Positions 1 to 5,761 of a stretch of DNA of 5,761 nt are shown here, one piece after another (within the stretch, counting starts at the first letter, position 1; the number at the start of each line of letters is the position of its first letter). A program made the translations under genes and the position numbers. This DNA comes from an uncultured Pseudomonadota bacterium. GTDB lineage: Bacteria; Myxococcota_A; Polyangia; HGW-17. The DNA lies in the NCBI GenBank assembly GCA_938004375.1, contig CALKWH010000339.1:1-5761 (forward strand), written 5' to 3'. The notes under the pieces were generated by a model that had not been told where the DNA came from, did no database searches, and saw only the letters and a list, made by a program, of their open reading frames with translations.

Positions 1-1
1 A

Positions 2-3000
2 GACGAAGACATTCTGGCCGCCGACGCTGACGGTGGAGAGCTGGTCCTGGACGTAGAAGGCGTTGGTGCCGGGGTTCCAGGCGGGCTCGTCGACCAGGCC
101 GTCGCAGTCGTTGTCGACGGCGTCGCAGAGCTCGGCCGAGGGTGTGGCGCCCGGCGTGGTGATGTTGCACTGGGTGCCGGTCTGGTCGGGGCGGCAGCCG
201 TAGGTGCCGGTGCCCTTGCAGATGCCCAGGTTGGAGTCCGCGCAGGCCGAGCCCTTGAGGGGCAGGAAGTCCTCGTCCGTGGAGCCGTCGCAGTCGTTGT
301 CGGCGTTGTCGCAGCGGACCTCGGCGTAGGCAACCTGGTTGGGGCTGCCGGCGAGGCGGTCGACGGCGGCGGGGTAGTCGCACACCCACTGCTTGACGCC
401 GCCGAAGAGCTGGCACGAGGAGGTCACCGTGACGCCGCAAGCGCCGCCGGTCTTGCAGAACCCGGCGGGCGCCGACCCCAGATCCGAGACCTCGTCGATG
501 GCGCCGTCGCAGTCGTCGTCGAGGCCGTTGCAGTCCTCGGTCCCGGCCGGCCGCGTCGGGGTGCAGGAGTACTCACACCCGTTGGAGATGGTGTTCTGGA
601 GGTCGCCGTTGAGGTCGTAGGTGCCGGCGATGCAGGTGTAGCGGCAGGCGCCCAGGGTGCAGGAGGACACCGAGGCGTTGGGCGGCACTGAAGTGAAGCA
701 TGAGTGGCCGCACATGCCGCAGTTGAGGATGTCGGTGTTCAGATTGTAGCCGTCGTCGGGGGTGCCGTCGCAGTCGTTGTCGACGGTGTCGCAGGTCTCG
801 GTGATGGGGACGACCTGGCCCTGGCACACGCCCCAGCCGCCGGTGTAGCAGGTCTGGGTGCCGCCGTGGCAGGGGCCGACGCCGCTGGTGCCACCCGGGC
901 CGGTGTAGCAACTTTGGGTCAGCGGGTTGCCGGATCCGTCCTCGTCCTTGAGCCCGTCGCAGTCGTTGTCGAGGTTGTCGCAGATCTCCACGCCGCCGTT
1001 GGACACGGTGCAGGCGTACTCGCAGCCGTTGGACAGCAGGCCGTCGAGGTTGTACCAGTTGGCCGCGCAGGTGAACGTGCAGTTGCCGGCGGAGCAGCCG
1101 GTGGCGGTCATGTGGGCGGGGACGTGTTCCGAGCAGCGATAGCCGCAGGCGCCGCAGTTGAGCGGATCGGTGAGCTTGTTGAAGCCTTCGTCCACGGTGT
1201 TGTCGCAGTCGTTGTCCAGGCTGTCGCACGCCTCGGTGCCGCCGTTGGTCACGGTGCAGTAGTACTCGCAGCCGGGGGTGCCGGGGACGGTGTCGAAGTA
1301 GTTGGCCGAGCAGGTGAACTGGCAGACGCCGCCGACGCAGCCCGTGGTGTCCATGTTGGGTGGGGTGTGGGCCGAGCACACATAGCCACAGGTGCCGCAG
1401 TTGAGCGGGTCGGTGGTGGAGTTGAACTCGTCCACGGTGCCGTCGCAGTCGTTGTCGACGCCGTCGCCGCAGCGCTCGACACCGCCGTTGGTGAGGGTGC
1501 AGCCGTACTCGCAGCCGTCGCCGCCGATGGTGTTGCGGTTGCCGTTGAGGTCGTAGAAGCCCGGGGAGCACTGGTACACGCAGGCCCCGGCCGTGCAGCC
1601 GGCGGCGTAGGTGTGGGGCGGGCGGATTGCGCTGCAGGAGCGTCCGCAGGAGCCGCAGTTGAGGACGTCGGTGTTCAGGTTGAAGGTCTCGTCGACCGAG
1701 GTGTCGCAGTCGTTGTCGAGGGTGTCGCAGAGCTCGGCCGCCGGGATGACCTGGCCCTGGCAGGGCGCCCAGGCGCCGCTGTAGCACTGGTGGGTGCCGC
1801 CGTGGCAGAGGCCCACGCCGCTGGTGCCGCCGGGGCCGGTGTAGCAGGCCTGGATGAGGGGGGTGCCGTCGGTCTGCGTGTCGATGCGGCCGTCGCAGTC
1901 GTTGTCGAGGTTGTCGCAGGCCTCGGTGCCGCCGTTGGTGACGGTGCAGGCGTACTCGCAGCCGTTGGACAGCAGACCGTCGAGGTTGTGGTGCCCGGCG
2001 GTGCAGGCGTACTGGCAGTTGCCGGCGGCGCAGCCCGTGGCGGTCATGTGGGCGGGGACGTGGTCGGCGCAGACGGTGCCGCAGGCGCCGCAGTTGAGCG
2101 GGTCGGTGAGCTTGTTGAAGCCCTCGTCGGTGGTGCCGTCGCAGTCGTTGTCGGTCCCGTCGCAGGCCTCGGTGCCCCCGTTGGTGGGCTGGCAGAAGGT
2201 CTCGCAGCCGGCGATGCCCGGGTCGCGGTCGTAATAGGACGGCGCGCAGATGTAGTTGCACGACCCGGCCGTGCAGGAGACGGCGTCCATGTTGGACGGC
2301 GCGTTGGACTGGCAAGAGTAGTTGCACGCGCCGCAGTTGTTCACGTCGGTGAGCGCGTTGAACTCGTCGGTCACGCCGTCGCAGTCGTTGTCGACGCCGT
2401 CGTCGCAGCGCTCGACGCCGTTGTTGGTGATGGCGCAGGCGTATTCGCACCCGGCGACTCCGGGATTGAGGTCGTAGAAGCCGGCCAGGCAGGTGTACTG
2501 GCAGGCGCCGGCCACACAGCCAACCGAACGCATGTTCGCGGGGGCGTTCGCGGAGCAACTGTGGTTGCAGGCGCCGCAGTGGTTCACGTCGACCGCGGTG
2601 TCGTAACCCTCGTCGATGGCGCCGTCGCAGTCGTTGTCGGCGAGGTCGCACACCTCGAGGGCCGGGCTGGTCTGGCCCAGGCACTGCTCGCGTCCGCCCG
2701 TGCAGGTGGTATTGCCGGTGGCGCACAGGCCGGTGCAGGTGAAGGTGCCGTCGCCGTTGGGGACGCAGCCCGCACCGGTGAAGCACGGACGGACGGCGTA
2801 GCTCTCGTCGAAGGCGCCGTCGCAGTTGTTGTCCACGCCGTCGCAGGTGTCGTCGACGGCGGAGGAGATGATGCATTCGCAGCCGTTGGCGGCGGCGCCG
2901 TCGGTGTTGGCGAAGCCCTCGTTGCAGCCCGAGAGCGTGCAGGTTCCGCCGTCGCAGGAGCCCTCGCCGTTGGCGAACGCGCACACACGGCCGCACTCGC

Positions 3001-5713
3001 CGCAGTTGTTGGCGTCGGTCAAAAATCCGTCCTGACCGCCCTCGGCTGCGGGGATCCACGGATCGTCCGCGGTGCCGTTGCAGTCGTTGTCGATGCCGTC
3101 ACAGATCTCGACGCCCCCCGCGGTGATGGTGCAGGAGCTCTCGCAGCCGTTCTCGGGCCGGCCGTCGAAGTCGTACCAGGTCGGGTGGCAGGGGCCCATC
3201 ACGCAATCTCCGGCCTCGCAGCTCGCGTTGGCGTGCACGAAGGCGCAGATGTTGCCGCAGGTTCCGCAGTTGAAGGGGTCGTCCATGAAATGACCGGCGC
3301 CGCCCTGTTCGGCGGGCGCCCAGTAGTCGTCGATGACGTCGTTGCAGTCGTTGTCGAGGCCGTCGCAAAGCTCCTCTTCGGGGATGCAGGTGTTGGTGTC
3401 GGCGTCGGCGTCGGGGGCCACGTCGGGTTCCACGTCGGCGTCAGGCAGGACCTTCACCCCGGGGGACTCGAGGGAGAACTCGGCGTATTGGCAGGCGGGC
3501 AGCGTCAGCGCGAAGGCCAGGGCCAGGACGGGCACGAAGCCGCGCAGGGCACCCGGGATGCGCCGGGCCGACGACCGGCCGCGGCGGCGGTGCAGGACCA
3601 GCGGCAGGGCCAGCAGCAGCCACCAGGCGCCGTCGGTGGTCGTGCGGCCGCTCCCGGTGGAGCAGCCGCCACCGCGCGTGGTCATCGTGTCGCCCTTCAC
3701 AGGCGGGGTCCACACGCCCTCGTTGGGCGTGCACCAGGCGTCGCCGCTGGTGGAGTCGACGATGCAGTGGGCGTAGCTGGGACACTTCACGTCCTGGCAG
3801 GGATCGTCCACGCACTCGCCGCCCACGCAGGCGGACCCCCAAGTGCAGTTGCTGAAGTAGCAGGGGTCGGTGACGCAGCCCCCATCGACGCAGTGTTCGC
3901 CATCGGGACAGAACATTTCGGCACACACGTCCTTCTCGCAGCGTTGTTGTTCGTAGTTCCAGGTCTCGTCGAGCAGGCAGAAGGGGATCTCCCGGCACTC
4001 GTAGTTGCAGGTGTCGGCGGCCTCGCAGCCCACCCGGATGCAGTACTCGGAGGTGAAATCGCAGTCGTTGCCGCGGCAGGGGTCGCCCACGCACTCGTGC
4101 TCCACGCAGAACTGGCCATACGGGCAGCTGGCGCCCGGGGCCGAGCAGGAGTTGTCGAAGCAGAGGAATTCGGCCTCGGTCTCGTGCCCCACCTGGCCCG
4201 CGTAGCGGTTGACCCAGCAACGCTCGAACCAGGCGCAGGGGTCGGGTTCGCAGGGGTTCACACACACGTCGTCGCGGCAGACCTCGTTCTGGCCGCAGTA
4301 GACGCCGTCACAGGGGGCGAGCTGCGGATAACAGAGGTGCGTGCCGGTCAGGTCCTGGGGCTCGATGCAGGCGAACCCGGCGGGGCAGGGCTGCTCCTCG
4401 GTGGGGTCGCAGATCAGGCGGCACTCGGCCGTGTAGCAGACGTGGTTGACCTCGCAGAGGTCGCCCTCGTCGGTCTGATCGTTGCAGTCGTCGTCGAGGC
4501 CGTTGCAGACCTCCTGGGTCGGGCCGATGCCGCCCACGCAGACCAGCGCGCCGTTGATGCACTCGTTGTTCCCGAAGGTGCAGACGCCCAGGTCCTCGCC
4601 GCAGTCGGCGCCCACGCGGGCGTCCTCGGAGAGCTCGGCGGGCTCGTCGACGAGGCCGTTGCAGTTGTTGTCCAGGCCGTCGCACAGGCCGGGCTGTGGT
4701 TCGCCGCCGCCGTCGCACACCACGGCGCCGTTGATGCAGGCGCGGATGCCGGGGGCGCAGACGCCCACACCGCCGCAGGGCTGGCCCATGCCGGGGATGT
4801 CCTCGGGCTCGTCGGTGGTGCCGTCGCAGTCGTTGTCCAGGGTGTCGCACACCTCCTGGCTCGGGATGTTGAGGCCGTTGCAGTTGCCCCAGCCGCCCAG
4901 CGTGCACTCCCGGGTGCCGACGCTGCAGACGCCCTGGCAGACCCACGTGCCGTCGCCCTGATCCAGGCAGCCGGTGTTGGCCCCGGAGCCGGGCGGGTAG
5001 CAGACCTCGGTGAGGCCCTCGTCGATCTGGCCGTCGCAGTCGTTGTCCTGACCGTCGCAAATCTCGGTCGCGGGGACCACTGCGTTGTCACACGCATCCC
5101 AGGCGCCCGCGCCGATGGGGCAGCGCCGCTGGCCGGCCGCGCAGATGCCCGTGCAGTCGAAGGTGCCGGTGCCCGCGTTCCAGGTGCAGCCGTCGGTCCC
5201 GACGGGATAGCAGGCCTCGGTCAGGCCGTCGGCCTGGCCGTCGCAGTCGTTGTCCAGGGTGTCGCAGATCTCGAGGCCGGCGCCCTGCAGCGGATCGCAG
5301 GTCTGGACCACGCCGCCCACGCAGTTCTGCACGGTGTGCAGGCAAACGCCCAGGCCGCAGGTGGTCTCGCCCAGGTTGTCAATCACGCCGTCGCAGTCGT
5401 TGTCCTCGTTGTCGCAGGCTTCGGGGACCGGTTTCTGCTCGCCGGAGCAGGTGTTCCAGGCGCCCGCGGCGCAGGTCTGGGTGCCGCCGTGGCACAGTCC
5501 GACGCCCAGGGTGCCCGCTGGGCCGGTGTAGCAGGTGCGCGAGAGGCCCTCGTCCGTGGAGCCGTCGCAGTCGTCGTCGAAGCCGTTGCACTCCTCGGTG
5601 GTGGGCCGGACGTCGTTGACGCACGAGCCCCAGGTGCCGGTGGCGCACACGCTGGCGCCGGTGCGGCAGATGCCGGTGCAGGAGAAGTTCCCCGACCCCA
5701 GGGGCGTCTCGGT
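2..5713 (-). CDS. MopE-repeat, Cys-rich surface protein frame, partial at both ends (probably two joined proteins)
   Basis: One minus-strand frame stays open for about 1904 codons with no stop, and has neither its true start nor its end in the window. All 22 copies of the CDGxDNDCDGxxDE motif lie in this same frame, so it is the coding frame; the other long frames are Arg- or Ser/Thr/Ala-rich shadows. Residues 1-416 carry seven MopE-type motifs, about 417-670 are Cys-rich EGF-like sequence, 681-711 are a MYXO-CTERM-like tail, about 723-741 are a lipoprotein signal ending LTLPAC, and 783-1876 carry fifteen more motifs. MopE motifs are annotated as putative metal binding, after the copper-binding surface protein MopE of Methylococcus; the true ligand here is unknown, and Ca2+ is equally plausible from the Asp-rich loop. 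The product should be extracytoplasmic. A C-terminal sorting tail followed by an N-terminal export signal strongly suggests two adjacent genes whose stop/start is missing, or a genuine fusion. No catalytic domain is recognised. Confidence 0.85.
788..910 (-). repeat. CYTG-type 41-residue module, unit 2 copy
   Basis: This module starts CYTGPGGTSGVGPCHGGT and ends in the CD of the next MopE motif. It is shifted by exactly 936 bp from the copy at 1724-1846, so it was copied together with the whole four-module block. Confidence 0.75.
1724..1846 (-). repeat. CYTG-type 41-residue module, unit 1 copy
   Basis: This module starts CYTGPGGTSGVGLCHGGT and ends in the CD of the next MopE motif, exactly 41 residues. 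Two other copies of identical length lie at 788-910 and 5411-5533. It differs from the surrounding LNCG-type modules in lacking the GCE...C tail. By eye it is about 30/41 identical to the 788-910 copy and about 26/41 identical to the 5411-5533 copy. Confidence 0.75.
3387..3445 (-). other. Asp/Ala/Pro-rich linker after the lipobox
   Basis: The residues PDADVEPDVAPDADADTNT form a low-complexity acidic spacer between the lipidated N-terminus and the first MopE module of the downstream portion. Linkers of this type hold a folded region away from the membrane. At DNA level it is a short GTC/GGC/GTCGGCGTC-rich run, so its length may vary between strains. Confidence 0.6.
3491..3547 (-). other. Lipoprotein signal peptide with lipobox LPAC
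   Basis: LRGFVPVLALAFALTLPAC is a one-Arg N-region, a hydrophobic core of about 13 residues and a lipobox L-P-A-C, with the putative lipidated cysteine encoded at 3491-3493 (residue 741 of the open frame). Immediately before it lies RRRGRSSARRIPGA, a strongly positive segment. As an export signal it belongs at a protein N-terminus, so its internal position is anomalous. Processing by signal peptidase II after lipidation is inferred from the motif. Proline at -2 is a tolerated variant in this group rather than the strict consensus. Confidence 0.65.
3575..3673 (-). other. MYXO-CTERM-like sorting signal inside the open frame
   Basis: The frame reads GGGCSTGSGRTTTDGAWW, then LLLALPLVL, then HRRRGR. 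A Gly-Gly-Cys-Ser start, a short linker, a single hydrophobic span and an Arg cluster are the three parts of the MYXO-CTERM class of C-terminal sorting signals, which are cut by a sortase-like protease and leave a modified cysteine at the cell surface. The cysteine codon is 3662-3664. Such signals are found at the extreme C-terminus, yet here the frame continues without a stop. The match is by eye to the known pattern; no profile was run. Confidence 0.75.
3701..4465 (-). other. Cys-rich EGF-like stretch without MopE motifs
   Basis: Between the seventh MopE motif and the MYXO-CTERM tail lie about 255 residues very rich in cysteine, with short units such as CPYGQFCVEHECVGDPC, CPDGEHCVDGGCVTDPC and GSACVGGECVDDPC. 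These 'C-x4-CxxxxCVxDPC' units resemble the EGF-like or Cys-rich spacer repeats common in secreted myxobacterial proteins. The cysteine spacing implies disulfide bonding and an extracytoplasmic location. The last portion, GVWTPPVKGDTMTTR, loses cysteines and is a linker into the sorting tail. No enzymatic motif is seen. Confidence 0.6.
4466..5590 (-). repeat. Seven MopE-type metal-binding motifs, upstream portion
   Basis: Motifs of the form C-D/N-x-x-D-N/D-D/N-C-D/N-x-x-x-D-E lie at 5549-5590, 5375-5416, 5225-5266, 5018-5059, 4808-4849, 4643-4684 and 4466-4507. Spacing is irregular (150-210 bp), so these are diverged protein modules rather than a clean DNA tandem repeat. The last two carry Asn in place of the Asp after the second Cys (NNCNG, DDCND). 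The Asp-rich DxDNDCDG loop resembles a short EF-hand-like Ca2+ loop; the Pfam family is labelled putative Cu-binding. Which metal binds, if any, cannot be decided from sequence. Confidence 0.85.
5411..5533 (-). repeat. CYTG-type 41-residue module, upstream-portion copy
   Basis: This module starts CYTGPAGTLGVGLCHGGT and has the same 41-residue length and cysteine positions as the two copies in the downstream portion. It shows that the two joined portions share module stock, by common ancestry or by exchange between neighbouring genes. Confidence 0.7.
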
Positions 5714-5715
5714 GC

Positions 5716-5761
5716 AGATCGGAAGAGCACACGTCTGAACTCCAGTCACCGAATACGATAT
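5716..5761 (+). other. Untrimmed Illumina TruSeq index adapter (artefact, not genomic)
   Basis: From 5716 the plus strand reads AGATCGGAAGAGCACACGTC and continues through 5749 as the standard 34-base TruSeq index-side adapter with no mismatch. It is followed by CGAATACG (5750-5757), in the position of an 8-base sample index, and ATAT (5758-5761), which matches the expected ATCT after the index except at 5760. The first A (5716) could also be the A-tail of the library fragment. Biological sequence therefore ends at about 5715. Frames crossing this point acquire adapter-derived peptides (MCSSDL, MLFRS, CALPI on the minus strand). Confidence 0.97.

Larger units (their letters stand above)
491..2636 (-). 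repeat. Higher-order tandem repeat of about 936 bp, about 2.3 copies
   Basis: Blocks of four MopE modules recur in the same order. Unit 1 spans 1716-2636 (motifs at 2609, 2363, 2123, 1877), unit 2 spans 780-1715 (motifs at 1688, 1427, 1187, 941), and a partial third unit spans 491-779 (motifs at 752, 491). Landmarks shifted by exactly 936 bp include GFNKLTDPLNCGACG, HVPAHMTATGC, GLLSNGCEYACTV and CYTGPGGTSGVG. Unit 1 is 921 bp because its first module is five residues shorter. Nucleotide similarity is very high in the third module (for example around 1990-2130 against 1054-1194), implying recent duplication or ongoing gene conversion. Similarity ends after the motif at 491-532. Confidence 0.8.
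86..3367 (-). repeat. Fifteen MopE-type metal-binding motifs, downstream portion
   Basis: Motif copies lie at 3326-3367, 3062-3103, 2804-2845, 2609-2650, 2363-2407, 2123-2164, 1877-1918, 1688-1729, 1427-1471, 1187-1228, 941-982, 752-793, 491-532, 272-313 and 86-127. Two copies (2363-2407 and 1427-1471) have one extra residue, CxDGVDNDCDG, and occupy the same place in the higher-order repeat. The first two copies have DCN instead of DCD. Most copies are followed by a module with LNCGxCG and further paired cysteines, unlike the shorter modules of the upstream portion. Confidence 0.88.
2..3547 (-). other. Downstream protein portion: MopE-repeat lipoprotein (3' truncated)
   Basis: This portion begins with a lipoprotein-type signal (LRGFVPVLALAFALTLPAC, cysteine codon 3491-3493), then QYAEFSLESPGVKV, an Asp-rich linker and fifteen MopE motifs. 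This layout (short lipoprotein signal, DADVEPD-type linker, then CDGxDNDCDG repeats) is typical of surface lipoproteins in myxobacterial and Bradymonadales genomes. No good start codon exists. In-frame candidates are CTG at 3545-3547 (gives a plausible MRGFVPVL... signal), ATC at 3557-3559, GTG at 3533-3535 (lacks a positive N-region) and ATG at 3683-3685 (would include the MYXO-CTERM tail). Many modules carry the extra pattern LNCGxCGxxC...GC...GxC...C...GCE...C, about 75-80 residues each, suggesting disulfide-stabilised beads. The C-terminus runs off the window. Confidence 0.65.
3575..5713 (-). other. Upstream protein portion: MopE-repeat and Cys-rich protein with MYXO-CTERM-like anchor (5' truncated)
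   Basis: This is the part of the frame that looks like one complete C-terminal end. It has seven MopE modules (4466-5590), then a Cys-rich EGF-like stretch, then a MYXO-CTERM-like tail that in its family normally ends within a few residues of the Arg cluster. Modules 1, 3, 4 and 5 share the style 'G-x-F/W-x-C-x-G-x-C-x2-G' before the next CD-x2-DNDCDG; module 2 is the distinct CYTG type. The N-terminus, including any signal peptide, is cut off by the adapter at the contig end. A natural stop would be expected just after LHRRRGR (3575-3592). The next two codons (3572-3574 and 3569-3571) are both TCG, one substitution away from TAG. Inferred role: exported, surface-anchored, putatively metal-binding protein of unknown function. 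Confidence 0.7.

Noticed and set aside
1854..2234. Plus-strand ORFs rich in PSQSLSRLSQ-type residues, here and elsewhere in the window
   Set aside because: The recurring PSQSLSxxSQ peptide is the antisense reading of the CDGxDNDCDG codons. The spacing follows the MopE repeats, and there is no independent coding signal.
573..3059. Long minus-strand ORF of 828 codons, Arg/Leu-rich
   Set aside because: It is the neighbouring frame of the MopE-repeat coding frame. Its Arg-Arg-Arg runs come from the out-of-frame reading of GAC/AAC/TGC codons, and it has no recognisable domain. High GC and regular repeats keep it open.
86..3367. Possible CRISPR-like array from the recurring 15-base GTCGCAGTCGTTGTC
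   Set aside because: Spacing is irregular (about 180-270 bp) and the intervals are themselves homologous coding modules. The repeat is explained by the conserved DNDCD codons.
3533..3535. GTG as the start of the lipoprotein (MPVLALAFALTLPAC)
   Set aside because: The signal would have no positively charged N-region and would be very short, and no ribosome binding site is apparent.
3683..3685. In-frame ATG with an upstream GAAGGG at suitable spacing, as the start of the lipoprotein gene
   Set aside because: A product from here would begin MTTRGGGCSTG and carry the whole MYXO-CTERM-like hydrophobic span before its signal peptide. The family pattern makes this ATG an internal methionine of the upstream protein, although initiation here cannot be fully excluded.
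3441..4265. Minus-strand ORF of 274 codons across the Cys-rich stretch and junction
   Set aside because: It is a shifted frame, Arg/Pro/Leu-rich, while the true frame shows ordered cysteines, the GGGCS tail and the lipobox. Its stop at 3441 is therefore not the missing stop of the upstream gene.
5379..5732. Minus-strand ORFs starting MCSSDL and MLFRS near 5730
   Set aside because: Their start codons and first residues are read from the Illumina adapter, and their remainder is out of frame with the MopE motifs.

Overview
The genomic part of this window (about 1-5715) is one uninterrupted reading frame on the minus strand. It is GC-rich, with strong G/C third-position bias, and open at both ends. 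It encodes cysteine- and aspartate-rich repeat protein of the kind common in Myxococcota, Bradymonadales and related deltaproteobacterial lineages. The signature is 22 copies of a CDGxDNDCDGxxDE motif, the MopE-type putative metal-binding motif (Pfam family Cu-binding_MopE). The taxonomic placement is an inference from protein style plus the MYXO-CTERM-like tail and the lipobox/Asp-rich linker; no marker gene is present.

Reading along the minus strand (high to low coordinates): 5713-4466 holds seven MopE motifs in about 50-60-residue modules; about 4465-3701 is a Cys-rich, EGF-like stretch without MopE motifs; 3673-3575 is a textbook MYXO-CTERM-like sorting tail (GGGCS, hydrophobic span, RRR). 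With no stop codon, this runs directly into a lipoprotein-type signal peptide ending in LTLPAC (cysteine at 3491-3493), an Asp/Ala/Pro-rich linker (about 3445-3387), and a second MopE-repeat region with 15 motifs (3367-86). The last 28 or so residues before the window edge lose the Cys-rich pattern and may begin a different domain.

The natural interpretation is two tandem genes for secreted, surface-attached MopE-repeat proteins: an upstream one anchored through MYXO-CTERM processing and a downstream lipoprotein. The stop and start between them are absent from this sequence. It is either a true in-frame fusion with a two-helix hairpin in the middle, or a stop/start lost to sequence error. This junction is the most interesting biological feature. 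The second is a roughly 936-bp higher-order tandem repeat (about 2.3 copies, 2636-491) in the downstream half.

The right end is not genomic. From 5716 to 5761 the sequence is an Illumina TruSeq-type index adapter with what looks like an 8-base index. The window is therefore probably the end of a draft contig with untrimmed adapter. No RNA genes, mobile elements, CRISPR arrays, promoters or terminators are visible, and there is no non-coding stretch longer than the adapter.
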